Assembly (NCBI GenBank): GCA_016867615.1
Contig: VGJG01000013.1
Location: 1 to 13,111 of the forward strand
Direction: 5' to 3'
Origin: Candidatus Aminicenantota bacterium
Lineage (GTDB): Bacteria; Acidobacteriota; Aminicenantia; Aminicenantales; JAFGAV01
DNA length: 13,111 bases
The position numbers and the translations under genes are program-made. Positions 6,839 through 13,111 of the stretch are shown one piece after another (the stretch's first letter is position 1; each line of letters starts with the position of its first letter). Below the pieces are notes generated by a model. It did no database searches. It saw only the letters and a list, made by a program, of their open reading frames with translations, and was not told where the DNA came from.

Positions 6839-7658
6839 CGCGACCCTCTCTTTCCCCGCGGGCGAAGAGGACCAGCCCGTTTTGGTCGGCCAGCTCCACG
6901 GCCCGCTCCCGCTGGAAGAAGGCCACCCGGCCCGCCTCGAGGCACAGGGCCGAAGCCCCGGTTTCGATGAGCGCTCGGATGGTGCTCAGTCCCACGCCGG
7001 GGACGTCGACCCTGAGGTCCTGCCTGGTCCGGCTGACCTTGACGGCCACGGTCCCCGGCCCGGCCAGGTCCCCGGCGCGCCGGATGGCGGCGTCCGTCCC
7101 CTCGGCGGCTTCGACCGCCGCCACGGCCAGATCCTTGACCACGACCGTCTGGCCGATGTCAAGGTCGGCCATCCTGCGGGCGATGGTCCAGCCGAGCGCG
7201 GCATCCCTCTCCATCGCGGTTGAAGGACGGGCGACGGTCAGGACGCCTTCCGGACAGAAAAACGGCGCCAGGAACGGCCCGGGGTCCATGACCCGGAGCC
7301 CCCTGTCCTCGAGAAAACGGATGAACGTCCGGATGAGGGAGGCCGGCCTTCCGTCCGAAGCCTTCTCCAGCCATTCTCCGGAACCGTCCTCCCTGTCCGC
7401 CCGCCGGAAATACGCCCCGGCGGCGACCTTGCCCGCGAGCAGGACGCCGTCGGCTCCCCCCTCCTTGAAAAAACGGACGGCCTCCTCGGGGCGGCCGGGG
7501 TCGAGCCAGAAGAACGCGGCGGCTCTGCCCTCCAGGTCCGGAGAAGCCTCCCCCCTCACGCCGGCCACCAGGCATTCCCAGCCCCTGCGGGCCGCCTCGT
7601 CGAGGGCCAGCAGGGGAAGCTCGCCCGAGCCGGCGATCAGTCCGATTCTCGGTCCCAT
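6831..7658 (-). CDS. lpxI: UDP-2,3-diacylglucosamine pyrophosphatase LpxI (DUF1009 family)
   Basis: A 275-residue peripheral inner-membrane or cytosolic enzyme that releases UMP from UDP-2,3-diacylglucosamine to give lipid X. It replaces LpxH in many non-gamma diderms. The N-terminus RIGLIAGSGELPLL (4-17) is the family hallmark. The C-terminal half has KDLAVAAVEAAEGTDAAIRRAG (175-196), GPGTVAVKV (200-208) and QDLRVDVPGVG (213-223), then GASALCLEAG. Asp218 in the last motif is the likely counterpart of the catalytic Asp reported for Caulobacter LpxI, by motif position rather than computed alignment. Length matches the family. The reading frame continues upstream to about 8390, but the ATG at 7658 gives the conserved N-terminus. 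It overlaps the end of lpxA by 22 bp and the start of the oxidoreductase by 8 bp, consistent with coupled translation. Confidence 0.93.
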   Translation of the reverse strand: MGPRIGLIAGSGELPLLALDEAARRGWECLVAGVRGEASPDLEGRAAAFFWLDPGRPEEAVRFFKEGGADGVLLAGKVAAGAYFRRADREDGSGEWLEKASDGRPASLIRTFIRFLEDRGLRVMDPGPFLAPFFCPEGVLTVARPSTAMERDAALGWTIARRMADLDIGQTVVVKDLAVAAVEAAEGTDAAIRRAGDLAGPGTVAVKVSRTRQDLRVDVPGVGLSTIRALIETGASALCLEAGRVAFFQRERAVELADQNGLVLFARGEREGRDG

Positions 7659-8461
7659 GTCTCGCCCGCCTTTTGAGCGATGCCGCGCTTCGAGGCCCGG
7701 ACGAAGGCCGTGAGCTCCTCCCGCTCGGAACAGACCGGGATCTCGGCCTCGATGCGCTCCAGGGCCTGGCTGGTGTTGAGGTCCGAGGAGAACAGGAGGC
7801 GGAACATGTCCTTGATGACCTGGAGCCGCTCCCGGGTGAAGCCCCGGCGGCGGAGACCGACGATGTTCATTCCGAAGAGACGCAGGGGACGGGCGCCCAC
7901 CACGCGGCTGAAGGGCACCACGTCCTGGGTGACGACGGAATAGCCGCCGACGAAGGCGTAGCGGCCCAGGCGGCAGAACTGATGGACCGAGGAGAAAGCG
8001 CTGATGACGACGAAATCCTCGACCGTGACATGGCCGGCCAGCGTGGCGGCGTTGGTGAAGATGGTCTCGTCCCCCACGCGGCAGTCGTGGGCCACGTGGC
8101 AGTAGGCCATGAAATAGTTCCTGTCGCCGATGCGGGTCACGCCGCCGCCCTTGGGCGTGCCGCGGTGGACGGTCAGGAACTCGCGGAAGACATTGTTGCC
8201 GCCGATGACCACCCGCGTCTCCTCGCCCCGGTAGGAAACGTCCTGGGGCTCCGTGCCGATGACCGAGTAGGGCGAGAAGCGGCAGTCGGGGCCGACCTCG
8301 GTCAGGCCGGTGAGGAAGACATGGGCCTCCAGGCGGGTCCGCGGGCCTAGGGAGACGTTCTCCCCAACCCGGCAGAAGGGGCCGATCCACACCCCCGCTC
8401 CCAACCGGGCTCCGGGATGGACGTCCGCCGAGGGGTGGATATAAACCTCATCCGCTTTCAT
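7637..8461 (-). CDS. lpxA: Acyl-ACP--UDP-N-acetylglucosamine O-acyltransferase LpxA
   Basis: A 274-residue enzyme catalysing the first step of lipid A synthesis, transfer of a 3-hydroxyacyl chain from ACP to UDP-GlcNAc (or its 3-amino analogue). Residues 8-190 show the hexapeptide repeats of a left-handed beta-helix. The catalytic His is His125 in CHVAHDCRVG, the same number as in E. coli, with partner His122, His144 and His160 also present (LAGHVTVEDF, SSVHQFCRLG). The helical C-terminus begins at LRRRGFTRERLQ and shortens near 250-274. Gly173, which sets the hydrocarbon ruler for a C14 chain in E. coli, is conserved here (VGGYS). This hints at a long hydroxyacyl chain, though other residues matter. 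The ATG at 8461 has GAGGAG four bases upstream inside the end of fabZ (14-bp overlap). The reading direction is fabZ to lpxA to lpxI. Confidence 0.96.
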   Translation of the reverse strand: MKADEVYIHPSADVHPGARLGAGVWIGPFCRVGENVSLGPRTRLEAHVFLTGLTEVGPDCRFSPYSVIGTEPQDVSYRGEETRVVIGGNNVFREFLTVHRGTPKGGGVTRIGDRNYFMAYCHVAHDCRVGDETIFTNAATLAGHVTVEDFVVISAFSSVHQFCRLGRYAFVGGYSVVTQDVVPFSRVVGARPLRLFGMNIVGLRRRGFTRERLQVIKDMFRLLFSSDLNTSQALERIEAEIPVCSEREELTAFVRASKRGIAQKAGETWDRESD

Positions 8462-8903
8462 TCATCTCCTCGGCGGAGACGAGCGAGCCCATGGCCTCGG
8501 TCTCCGCGACCAGAGTCTCCCCGACATAGGCCTTGCCTTCCACTTGAAAGAACCGCTTCCGGAGCTTGAGGAGGATCACCTCCAGGCGGAGCTGGTCCCC
8601 GGGGATGACGGGCTTGCGGAACCTCGACTCGCCGATCTTGCTCAGGAAAACGAGCTTGTCCTGGGGGTCGGGAATGGAGTTGTAGACCAGGATGCCCGCC
8701 GTCTGGGCCAGGGCTTCGATGATCAGAACGCCCGGCATGACCCGCAGCCTCGGAAAGTGACCCTGGAAGAACGCCTCGTTGTAGGAGACGTTCTTCAGGG
8801 CCAGGATCCTCTGCCCCTTCTCCATCTCCAGAACCCGGTCCACGAGGAGAAACGGATAGCGATGGGGAAGGAAGGTCAGGATCTCTTCGATGGAGAAGGA
8901 CAT
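8448..8903 (-). CDS. fabZ: 3-hydroxyacyl-ACP dehydratase FabZ
   Basis: A 151-residue cytoplasmic hot-dog-fold enzyme that dehydrates 3-hydroxyacyl-ACP in fatty acid synthesis. It competes with LpxA and LpxD for hydroxymyristoyl-type ACP, which explains why it is so often found among lpx genes. The N-terminal LPHRYPFLLVDRV (12-24) is the FabZ signature. The active site is visible as GHFP with His49 and VMPGVLIIEALAQ with Glu63. The C-terminus carries the strand VEGKAYVGETLVAETE. Length is normal for the family. The gene begins nine bases after the skp stop with no obvious strong Shine-Dalgarno, so it is probably translated by coupling. It overlaps the start of lpxA by 14 bp. In E. coli lpxD lies between skp and fabZ; here there is no room for it. 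Confidence 0.96.
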   Translation of the reverse strand: MSFSIEEILTFLPHRYPFLLVDRVLEMEKGQRILALKNVSYNEAFFQGHFPRLRVMPGVLIIEALAQTAGILVYNSIPDPQDKLVFLSKIGESRFRKPVIPGDQLRLEVILLKLRKRFFQVEGKAYVGETLVAETEAMGSLVSAEEMNESG

Positions 8904-8912
8904 GGAGTCCGG

Positions 8913-9455
8913 TTACTTGGCCGCGGGCGCGGCTTTGCTGGCGTCGTAGCGCCTGATGACCTCGGCGGTGACGTCGATCTGGGGGCTGAAATACACCGCG
9001 CCGCTCTTGGTCAGGTCGAGGATGATGTCCAGCCCTCTTTCCTTGCCCAGCTGCTCGATGATGGGCAGCAGCTCGCTCTGCAGCTTGGAGTAGAGCCGGA
9101 ACTGGAGCTCCTGGATGTCGCGGACCGCGTCCTCGGCGGTGCGGGCGCGCTCCTTCCTCTTCCTGTCCAGGTCGGAGTTGAGCTGCAGGGCGGCCTCCTC
9201 GCTCAGCGTCAGGCGCTGGGTGCTGAGGCGTGTCTCGAGCTGGCGGATGTCCTCGTCGAGCTTGGCCACGTCGCTCGTGCTCTTCCTTTCGCGCTCCTGA
9301 AGACGGCCGATGACTCTCTTGCCCTCGACGGACTTCTCCAGGACCTCCTGGGAGTTGATAACGCCCATCTTAAGGCCTTGCTGGGCGAGGGCCGTGTTCG
9401 CCAGCGCGGCCGTCAGGAACGCAGCCAGGGCCACGAACAAAGTCTTCTTCATCAT
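8913..9455 (-). CDS. skp: Periplasmic chaperone Skp/OmpH family protein
   Basis: A 180-residue periplasmic protein that should hold unfolded outer-membrane proteins on their way to BamA. The signal peptide is residues 1-24, ending in A-L-A before QQ. The mature start GLKMGVINSQEVLEKS is the conserved first strand of the OmpH family. It is followed by a long charged region (about 40-130) with heptad-like spacing of Leu and abundant Glu, Arg and Lys, expected for the coiled-coil tentacles. The closing segment GLDIILDLTKSGAVYFSPQIDVTAEVIRRYD is the conserved C-terminal strand and helix. The tail is alanine- and lysine-rich. The start ATG at 9455 has a near-perfect AGGAGG seven bases upstream, the strongest ribosome site in this operon, which fits a chaperone needed in quantity. 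It follows bamA by 42 bp. Confidence 0.92.
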   Translation of the reverse strand: MMKKTLFVALAAFLTAALANTALAQQGLKMGVINSQEVLEKSVEGKRVIGRLQERERKSTSDVAKLDEDIRQLETRLSTQRLTLSEEAALQLNSDLDRKRKERARTAEDAVRDIQELQFRLYSKLQSELLPIIEQLGKERGLDIILDLTKSGAVYFSPQIDVTAEVIRRYDASKAAPAAK

Positions 9456-9497
9456 GTGAAAACCTCCTTGAGTCTCTCTATTTCGTCGACGGATACC

Positions 9498-11831
9498 TTA
9501 GAACGTCGAACCGATGGCGAAACGGAAGGCGAAGTTGCTGTCATCCGGCCGAATTTTCCGGTTATTATACGAGAAAATGAGGCGGAAGGGAATACGCAGA
9601 GCGGGAACGAAGATCCGAGCCTCCAAGCCGGCGGAGGTGTACACGTTGCTCAGGGTCACTTTCTGGTCCTGGAGCCAGGTGTTGCCCAGGTCGTAAAATA
9701 GGATCAGGTACAGCGGGCCGCCCACGGCCATGCTGTACTCGGCGTTGAAGACCAGAGCTTTCTGTCCCCCCAGGTTCGTTCCCCGCGGACTGCGGGGGCC
9801 GATGGAATAGATCTCGTAGCCGCGGATGTTCCTCTCCCCCCCCAGGTAGATCCTCTCCCAGAAGGGCACGGTGGAGTCGCCGATGGGGCGGACGAAATCG
9901 TATTCCACATGGACGCCGACGCTGTGCTTGGGGAAGATGGGCTGCCAATGGGTGAATTCGACGCGGGGCCGGTAGAGGTCGATCTCCCCCCCGAGGAACG
10001 TCCCCGCGTACTTGAGCGAGGCCAGGAACATCGTTCCCCGGCTGGGAGTCAGGGGGCTGTCGACCGTGGAGTAGTGGACCGAGGGGTAGAGGCTGCTGAT
10101 CTTGTGCGTGCCCAGCCCATAGAGGCTCATGTAGTAGGGGTCGAACATCGACATCCCGGAGTCGGCTGTGCCCTCGCTGGGCAGCTTGATCTCCACGTCC
10201 TCGAAGGTGTAGGTCAGGTTGGCCCGCCAGTAGCCGAACAGGCGCGCGCCGAAGATGAAATCCACGCCCTTGCCCTTGCGGTCGTAGAGGTAGGGCAGGA
10301 TGAGATAGCGGTTGTAAACGTTGAAGCCCACGCTGAGCGGGTAATCGAAGATGTAGGGTTCCTGGAAGCCGAAGACGTAGTTCTTGATCCGTTTCCCGTG
10401 CTGGAAGGTGAGGTTGAGGTTCTCGCCCGCCCCCAGGAAGTTGACCGTCTCGTAGCTCAGGGCGACGAACGCTCCCTCGTAGCCGCTGTACCCGGCGGTG
10501 AATTGGATGTTGTTGCGCTGGAGCTCCTTGACGTTGACCGTGACGTCGAACAGGGCGGGGTTCTCGGCCGTGGGCTTGATGTCCGGGTCGCCCTCGAGGT
10601 CCACCAGGCCGAGCTGCCTCATGCGGAGCAGGCTGTTCTTGAACAGGGAGAAGCTGAAGCGGTCGCCCTCGCGGATGAACATCTCCCGCCGGATGACCTT
10701 GTCCTTGGTGTAGACGTTGCCCTTGAAATCCAGCCGGTTGACGTAGCAGACGTCGCCCTCATTGATGTTGAAGGTGACGTTGACCACCTTGTTCTTGGGG
10801 TCGAGGCTCTCCACGGGGATGACCTGGGAATAGAGGAATCCCCCGTCCCGGAAGATCTCGCCGATCTTCTCCACGGCCTTCTCCCGGACCTTGGTGCTGT
10901 AGACGTCCCCCTTCTGGAATGGAATCAGGGACCGCAGGTACGCCGGGACGACGGACTTGCCCCCCTCCACGGAGACGTCCCCCACCCGGTACAGATAGCC
11001 GGGGTTGACGGGCACGACGACCCGCATCATCTTCTGCTTCTTGAACAGCGGGTAGACCGTGCGGCGCGCGTACTCCTCGAGCTTCGGCTCGCCGACCGCG
11101 GCCTCCATGTAGCCTTGCTCCTGGAACCTCTTCTTGATGTTGGCCGCCTCTTCCTGGATCTTGTTCTGCTTGAAGACGTCCTTGCCCCCCACCCAGGAGA
11201 TGAGGTTGTGGGCCCGGTTGGTGGACATGGCGTTGTGCAGGACGCTGGCCGGCACCTTGGTCGTGCCCTCGAAGACCACCTGCCCGACCCGGATCTTGGG
11301 GCCCTCGTCGATCTTGAACTCGACCTCGACCTCGTTCTTTCCCCTGGGGGTCTCGACCACGTCGACCTTGGCGGCCATGAGGCCCTTCTCCGCCAGGAGC
11401 TCCTCGATCGTCCCCCGGATGCGCTGGAGCTTGTGGCCCTGGTAGTAGGAATAAGGAAGGATGTACTCGTCCTTCTCCTTGAGCTTGTTGGTGATGTCCT
11501 CTTCCTTGACCTTCTTCCCCGTCTTGTAGGACACGGCCCGGATGACCGGGTTCTCCTTGACAATGATGCGGAGCACGGCGCCCCTCATGCCCGGCAGGCG
11601 CTCCATCCTTATGTCCGCAAAAAAACCCGTCGTCCACAGGACGCGGAAGTCGTTCCGGAGCTGGTCCTCGTTGAACAGATCCCCCTCACGGGAGGAGAGA
11701 TAATAGAGAATGGTCTCCTGCGTGACCCGGTCGTTGCCGACGATCTCGATCCTGTCGATGACTTCCTGGCCCCGGAGCGGCGGGGACAGCGCCAGCGCGG
11801 CCGCAAGCAGCATGATCGGGAGCTTGTTCAT
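9498..11831 (-). CDS. bamA: Outer membrane protein assembly factor BamA
   Basis: A 777-residue outer-membrane protein, the central subunit of the BAM complex that inserts beta-barrel proteins. A signal peptide (1-21) is followed by five POTRA domains, which I place at about 24-95, 96-181, 182-282, 283-363 and 364-437, each opening with a 'V-x-x-x-x-x-x-G' strand. POTRA3 is longer than the rest. Residues about 440-777 form the barrel, rich in alternating aromatic strands. The loop-6 signature IRGY (669-672) contains the conserved Arg-Gly that plugs the barrel. The C-terminus ends in G-S-T-F, with the terminal aromatic residue of a BAM recognition signal. The start at 11831 has AAGGAG five bases upstream. 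The gene is 127 bp from lolD, the only sizeable gap in this gene run, and 42 bp from skp. Tail-to-head order lolD-bamA-skp suits one envelope operon. Confidence 0.96.
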   Translation of the reverse strand: MNKLPIMLLAAALALSPPLRGQEVIDRIEIVGNDRVTQETILYYLSSREGDLFNEDQLRNDFRVLWTTGFFADIRMERLPGMRGAVLRIIVKENPVIRAVSYKTGKKVKEEDITNKLKEKDEYILPYSYYQGHKLQRIRGTIEELLAEKGLMAAKVDVVETPRGKNEVEVEFKIDEGPKIRVGQVVFEGTTKVPASVLHNAMSTNRAHNLISWVGGKDVFKQNKIQEEAANIKKRFQEQGYMEAAVGEPKLEEYARRTVYPLFKKQKMMRVVVPVNPGYLYRVGDVSVEGGKSVVPAYLRSLIPFQKGDVYSTKVREKAVEKIGEIFRDGGFLYSQVIPVESLDPKNKVVNVTFNINEGDVCYVNRLDFKGNVYTKDKVIRREMFIREGDRFSFSLFKNSLLRMRQLGLVDLEGDPDIKPTAENPALFDVTVNVKELQRNNIQFTAGYSGYEGAFVALSYETVNFLGAGENLNLTFQHGKRIKNYVFGFQEPYIFDYPLSVGFNVYNRYLILPYLYDRKGKGVDFIFGARLFGYWRANLTYTFEDVEIKLPSEGTADSGMSMFDPYYMSLYGLGTHKISSLYPSVHYSTVDSPLTPSRGTMFLASLKYAGTFLGGEIDLYRPRVEFTHWQPIFPKHSVGVHVEYDFVRPIGDSTVPFWERIYLGGERNIRGYEIYSIGPRSPRGTNLGGQKALVFNAEYSMAVGGPLYLILFYDLGNTWLQDQKVTLSNVYTSAGLEARIFVPALRIPFRLIFSYNNRKIRPDDSNFAFRFAIGSTF

Positions 11832-11958
11832 AGCCTCTCCTTATACCATATCGGGCTCCGTTTTTCCAGGCGTTCCGTCTCCGATCCCCGCTCCGGAAGC
11901 CCTGCCTGGTCCCGAGGGGACGGCGATCCGGCCGGAGGGAGCCCGTAAGAGGATAACT
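11832..11958 (-). other. Untranslated leader between lolD and bamA with inverted repeats
   Basis: This 127-bp gap is the only spacer above 50 bp in the right-hand gene run. It contains an 8-bp inverted repeat (CGGGCTCC at 11852-11859 and GGAGCCCG at 11938-11945) and within it a short hairpin (GTCCC 11909-11913 and GGGAC 11917-11921, three-base loop). The outer pair ends about ten bases before the bamA Shine-Dalgarno at 11837-11842. No T-tract follows either structure, so a simple terminator is unlikely. No convincing -35/-10 pair was found: TATAAG overlaps the Shine-Dalgarno and cannot be a normal promoter element for bamA. In GC-rich DNA such repeats may be chance. Confidence 0.3.
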
Positions 11959-12645
11959 TTACGGCCGGGGAATTGGTTTCAGACCCCCGGCCTCCATCAG
12001 GAACAGCCTGCGGCAATGGGCCGCCACTTTCTCGTTGTGGGTGACGATGATCGAAGTCAGGCCCCGCCGGGCGTGCAGGTCGAGGAGAAGCCCAATGATC
12101 CTCTCCCCCGTTTGCCAGTCGAGGTTGCCCGTCGGCTCGTCTGCCAGAAGAAGCCGTGGCTCGTTGACCAGGGCCCGGGCGATGGCCACCCGCTGCTGCT
12201 CACCGCCGGAGAGCTGGCTGGGCCGCATGTCGGTCTTGTCCCCGAGCAGGACGTCCTCCAGCGCCCGGCGCGCCCGGGTCCTGGCCTCGGGCCAGCCGCC
12301 GCCCCCGATGAGCACCGGGAAGCAGACGTTCTCCAGGGCGGTGAATTCCGGCAGCAGGTGGAAAAACTGGAAGACGAACCCCACCTGCCGGTTGCGGAGC
12401 CGGGCCCGCTCTACGGGCGGAAGAGCGAAGACATCCTGGCCGTCGAGAAAGACCCTCCCCTCCGTGGGCCGGTCCACGGCCCCCAGGAGGTTGAGGAGCG
12501 TGGACTTCCCCACGCCGGAGGCGCCCATGATGCCCGCGAACTCGCCCCGCCCGACCTCGAAATCGAGTCCGTGGAACACGGGGTACACGCCCCTGGCCAG
12601 GGGGTAATCCTTGCCCAAATTCCGGACGACGAGCAGGCTACTCAT
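11959..12645 (-). CDS. lolD: Lipoprotein-releasing system ATP-binding protein LolD
   Basis: A 228-residue cytoplasmic ATPase that powers release of lipoproteins from the inner membrane to LolA. All ABC motifs are present: Walker [10 protein letters not shown] (41-49), Q-loop Gln93 in [18 protein letters not shown], signature LSGGEQQR (145-152), Walker B LLLADEP with Glu170, D-loop GNLD (173-176) and the switch His203 in VTHN. The sequence [11 protein letters not shown] and ADEPTGNLD are typical of the MacB/LolD subgroup, and length matches. Pairing with a LolC/E-type permease encoded just upstream favours LolD over MacB or FtsE. Its start at 12645 overlaps the end of the permease gene by 8 bp and has no Shine-Dalgarno of its own, so translation is probably coupled. 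It precedes bamA by 127 bp. Confidence 0.93.
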   Translation of the reverse strand: MSSLLVVRNLGKDYPLARGVYPVFHGLDFEVGRGEFAGIMGASGVGKSTLLNLLGAVDRPTEGRVFLDGQDVFALPPVERARLRNRQVGFVFQFFHLLPEFTALENVCFPVLIGGGGWPEARTRARRALEDVLLGDKTDMRPSQLSGGEQQRVAIARALVNEPRLLLADEPTGNLDWQTGERIIGLLLDLHARRGLTSIIVTHNEKVAAHCRRLFLMEAGGLKPIPRP

Positions 12646-13111
12646 ATTTCAGGGCCGTCATGGGGTCGACGCGGGCCGCGCGGCAGGAGGGGAAAAGGGT
12701 GGAGACGAAGCTGATGAACAACGAGACGCCGACGATGACCGCCAGGTCGAACAGCCTGAGCCGGAAGGGCACGTAAGAGATCTGGTAGATGTCCACGGGG
12801 ATATGAATGAGCTGGAAGGTGTTGGCCAGCCAGTTCCACAGCAGCCCCAGGGCCGTCCCGGCCGCCGTGCCGATGACCCCGATCATCGCCCCCTGGAGGA
12901 AGAACACGCGGCGGATGGCGGCCGGCGTGGCCCCCATGGCCAGGAGGATGCCGATATCCCGCGTCTTCTCCATGACCATCAGGATCAGGGTGGCGATGAT
13001 GTTCAGCGCGGCCACGAAGACGATCAGGGTGATGGTCAAGAACAGGATCGTTTTCTCGAGCTTCAGGGCCTGGAACAGGGACCGGTTGAGGTCCATCCAG
13101 GTCGTGACGTA
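12638..13111 (-). CDS. lolC: Lipoprotein-releasing system transmembrane protein LolC/LolE, C-terminal part
   Basis: The last 157 residues of an inner-membrane permease. The frame is open to the window edge, so the N-terminus and most of the periplasmic domain lie outside. The visible part begins with TTWMDLNRSLFQALKLEK, a conserved LolC/LolE segment just before the second transmembrane helix. Three hydrophobic helices follow (roughly visible residues 20-42, 68-92 and 124-146). Between the first two is the cytoplasmic coupling region EKTRDIGILLAMGATP, which contacts LolD. The C-terminus [16 protein letters not shown] is the typical FtsX-family ending. LolC and LolE cannot be told apart from this fragment, and a single LolCE-type (LolF) homodimer is possible; the symbol is therefore provisional. 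The gene overlaps lolD by 8 bp. ATG codons in this stretch, such as that at 13096, are internal and not the true start. Confidence 0.92.
   Translation of the reverse strand, partial: YVTTWMDLNRSLFQALKLEKTILFLTITLIVFVAALNIIATLILMVMEKTRDIGILLAMGATPAAIRRVFFLQGAMIGVIGTAAGTALGLLWNWLANTFQLIHIPVDIYQISYVPFRLRLFDLAVIVGVSLFISFVSTLFPSCRAARVDPMTALKYE

Noticed and set aside
7659..8390. Upstream extension of the lpxI frame to give a 519-residue protein
   Set aside because: The added 244 residues are arginine- and proline-rich shadow sequence of lpxA in another frame. The LpxI family N-terminus begins exactly at the ATG at 7658.
9909..11948. A 679-codon plus-strand open frame opposite bamA
   Set aside because: Its translation is low-complexity, rich in Asp, Glu, Val, Leu and His, as expected from reading the complement of a GC-rich gene. 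The minus strand encodes an unmistakable full-length BamA.
1..13111. Mobile elements, CRISPR arrays, tRNA or rRNA genes, toxin-antitoxin or phage genes
   Set aside because: Reading both strands I found no transposase or integrase motifs, no regularly spaced direct repeats and no structured RNA gene. All substantial frames are explained by the listed genes.

Overview
The window is GC-rich, densely packed DNA from a diderm (Gram-negative type) bacterium, since it encodes lipid A synthesis, BamA, Skp and the Lol lipoprotein export system. The use of LpxI rather than LpxH, the Gfo/Idh/MocA gene next to lpxA, and the general style of the proteins would fit Acidobacteriota (for example an Aminicenantia-like lineage) or a delta-proteobacterial relative. 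That placement is inference only, as no rRNA or marker tree is available here.

Left part (1-3596). The minus strand carries the N-terminal end of a probable SpoIID/LytB-type secreted protein (1-280), which runs off the window, and an MFS exporter (467-1771). The plus strand carries a small exported or membrane protein with a DUF5658-like motif (1924-2532). A fold-type I PLP aminotransferase on the minus strand (2523-3596) meets it tail to tail with a 10-bp overlap. AT-rich gaps at 281-466 and 1772-1923 are the promoter-bearing islands of this part.

Middle part (3721-5911, plus strand). A two-gene unit encodes a periplasmic LolA-like protein and an M48 zinc metalloprotease lipoprotein with a LysM-like tail. 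A plausible sigma-70 promoter lies just upstream.

Right part (5918-13111, minus strand). One long run of co-directional genes, mostly overlapping or a few bases apart, reads in transcription order lolC/E (partial) - lolD - bamA - skp/ompH - fabZ - lpxA - lpxI - Gfo/Idh/MocA oxidoreductase. It joins lipoprotein release from the inner membrane (LolCD), outer-membrane protein delivery and insertion (Skp, BamA), and the first steps of lipid A synthesis (FabZ for hydroxyacyl-ACP balance, LpxA acylation, LpxI hydrolysis of UDP-diacylglucosamine). The last gene sits where gnnA-type sugar oxidases are known to sit, so it may make a 3-amino sugar precursor of lipid A. Its EKP motif is altered to ETP. 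lpxD, lpxC and lpxB are not in the window.

This is largely a conserved housekeeping envelope locus. I see no phage, transposon, CRISPR, tRNA or rRNA signal, and nothing that clearly amounts to a novel defence or mobile system. The items most worth a second look are the lpx-linked oxidoreductase, the LolA-like/M48 pair facing the outer-membrane operon, and the small DUF5658-like protein.
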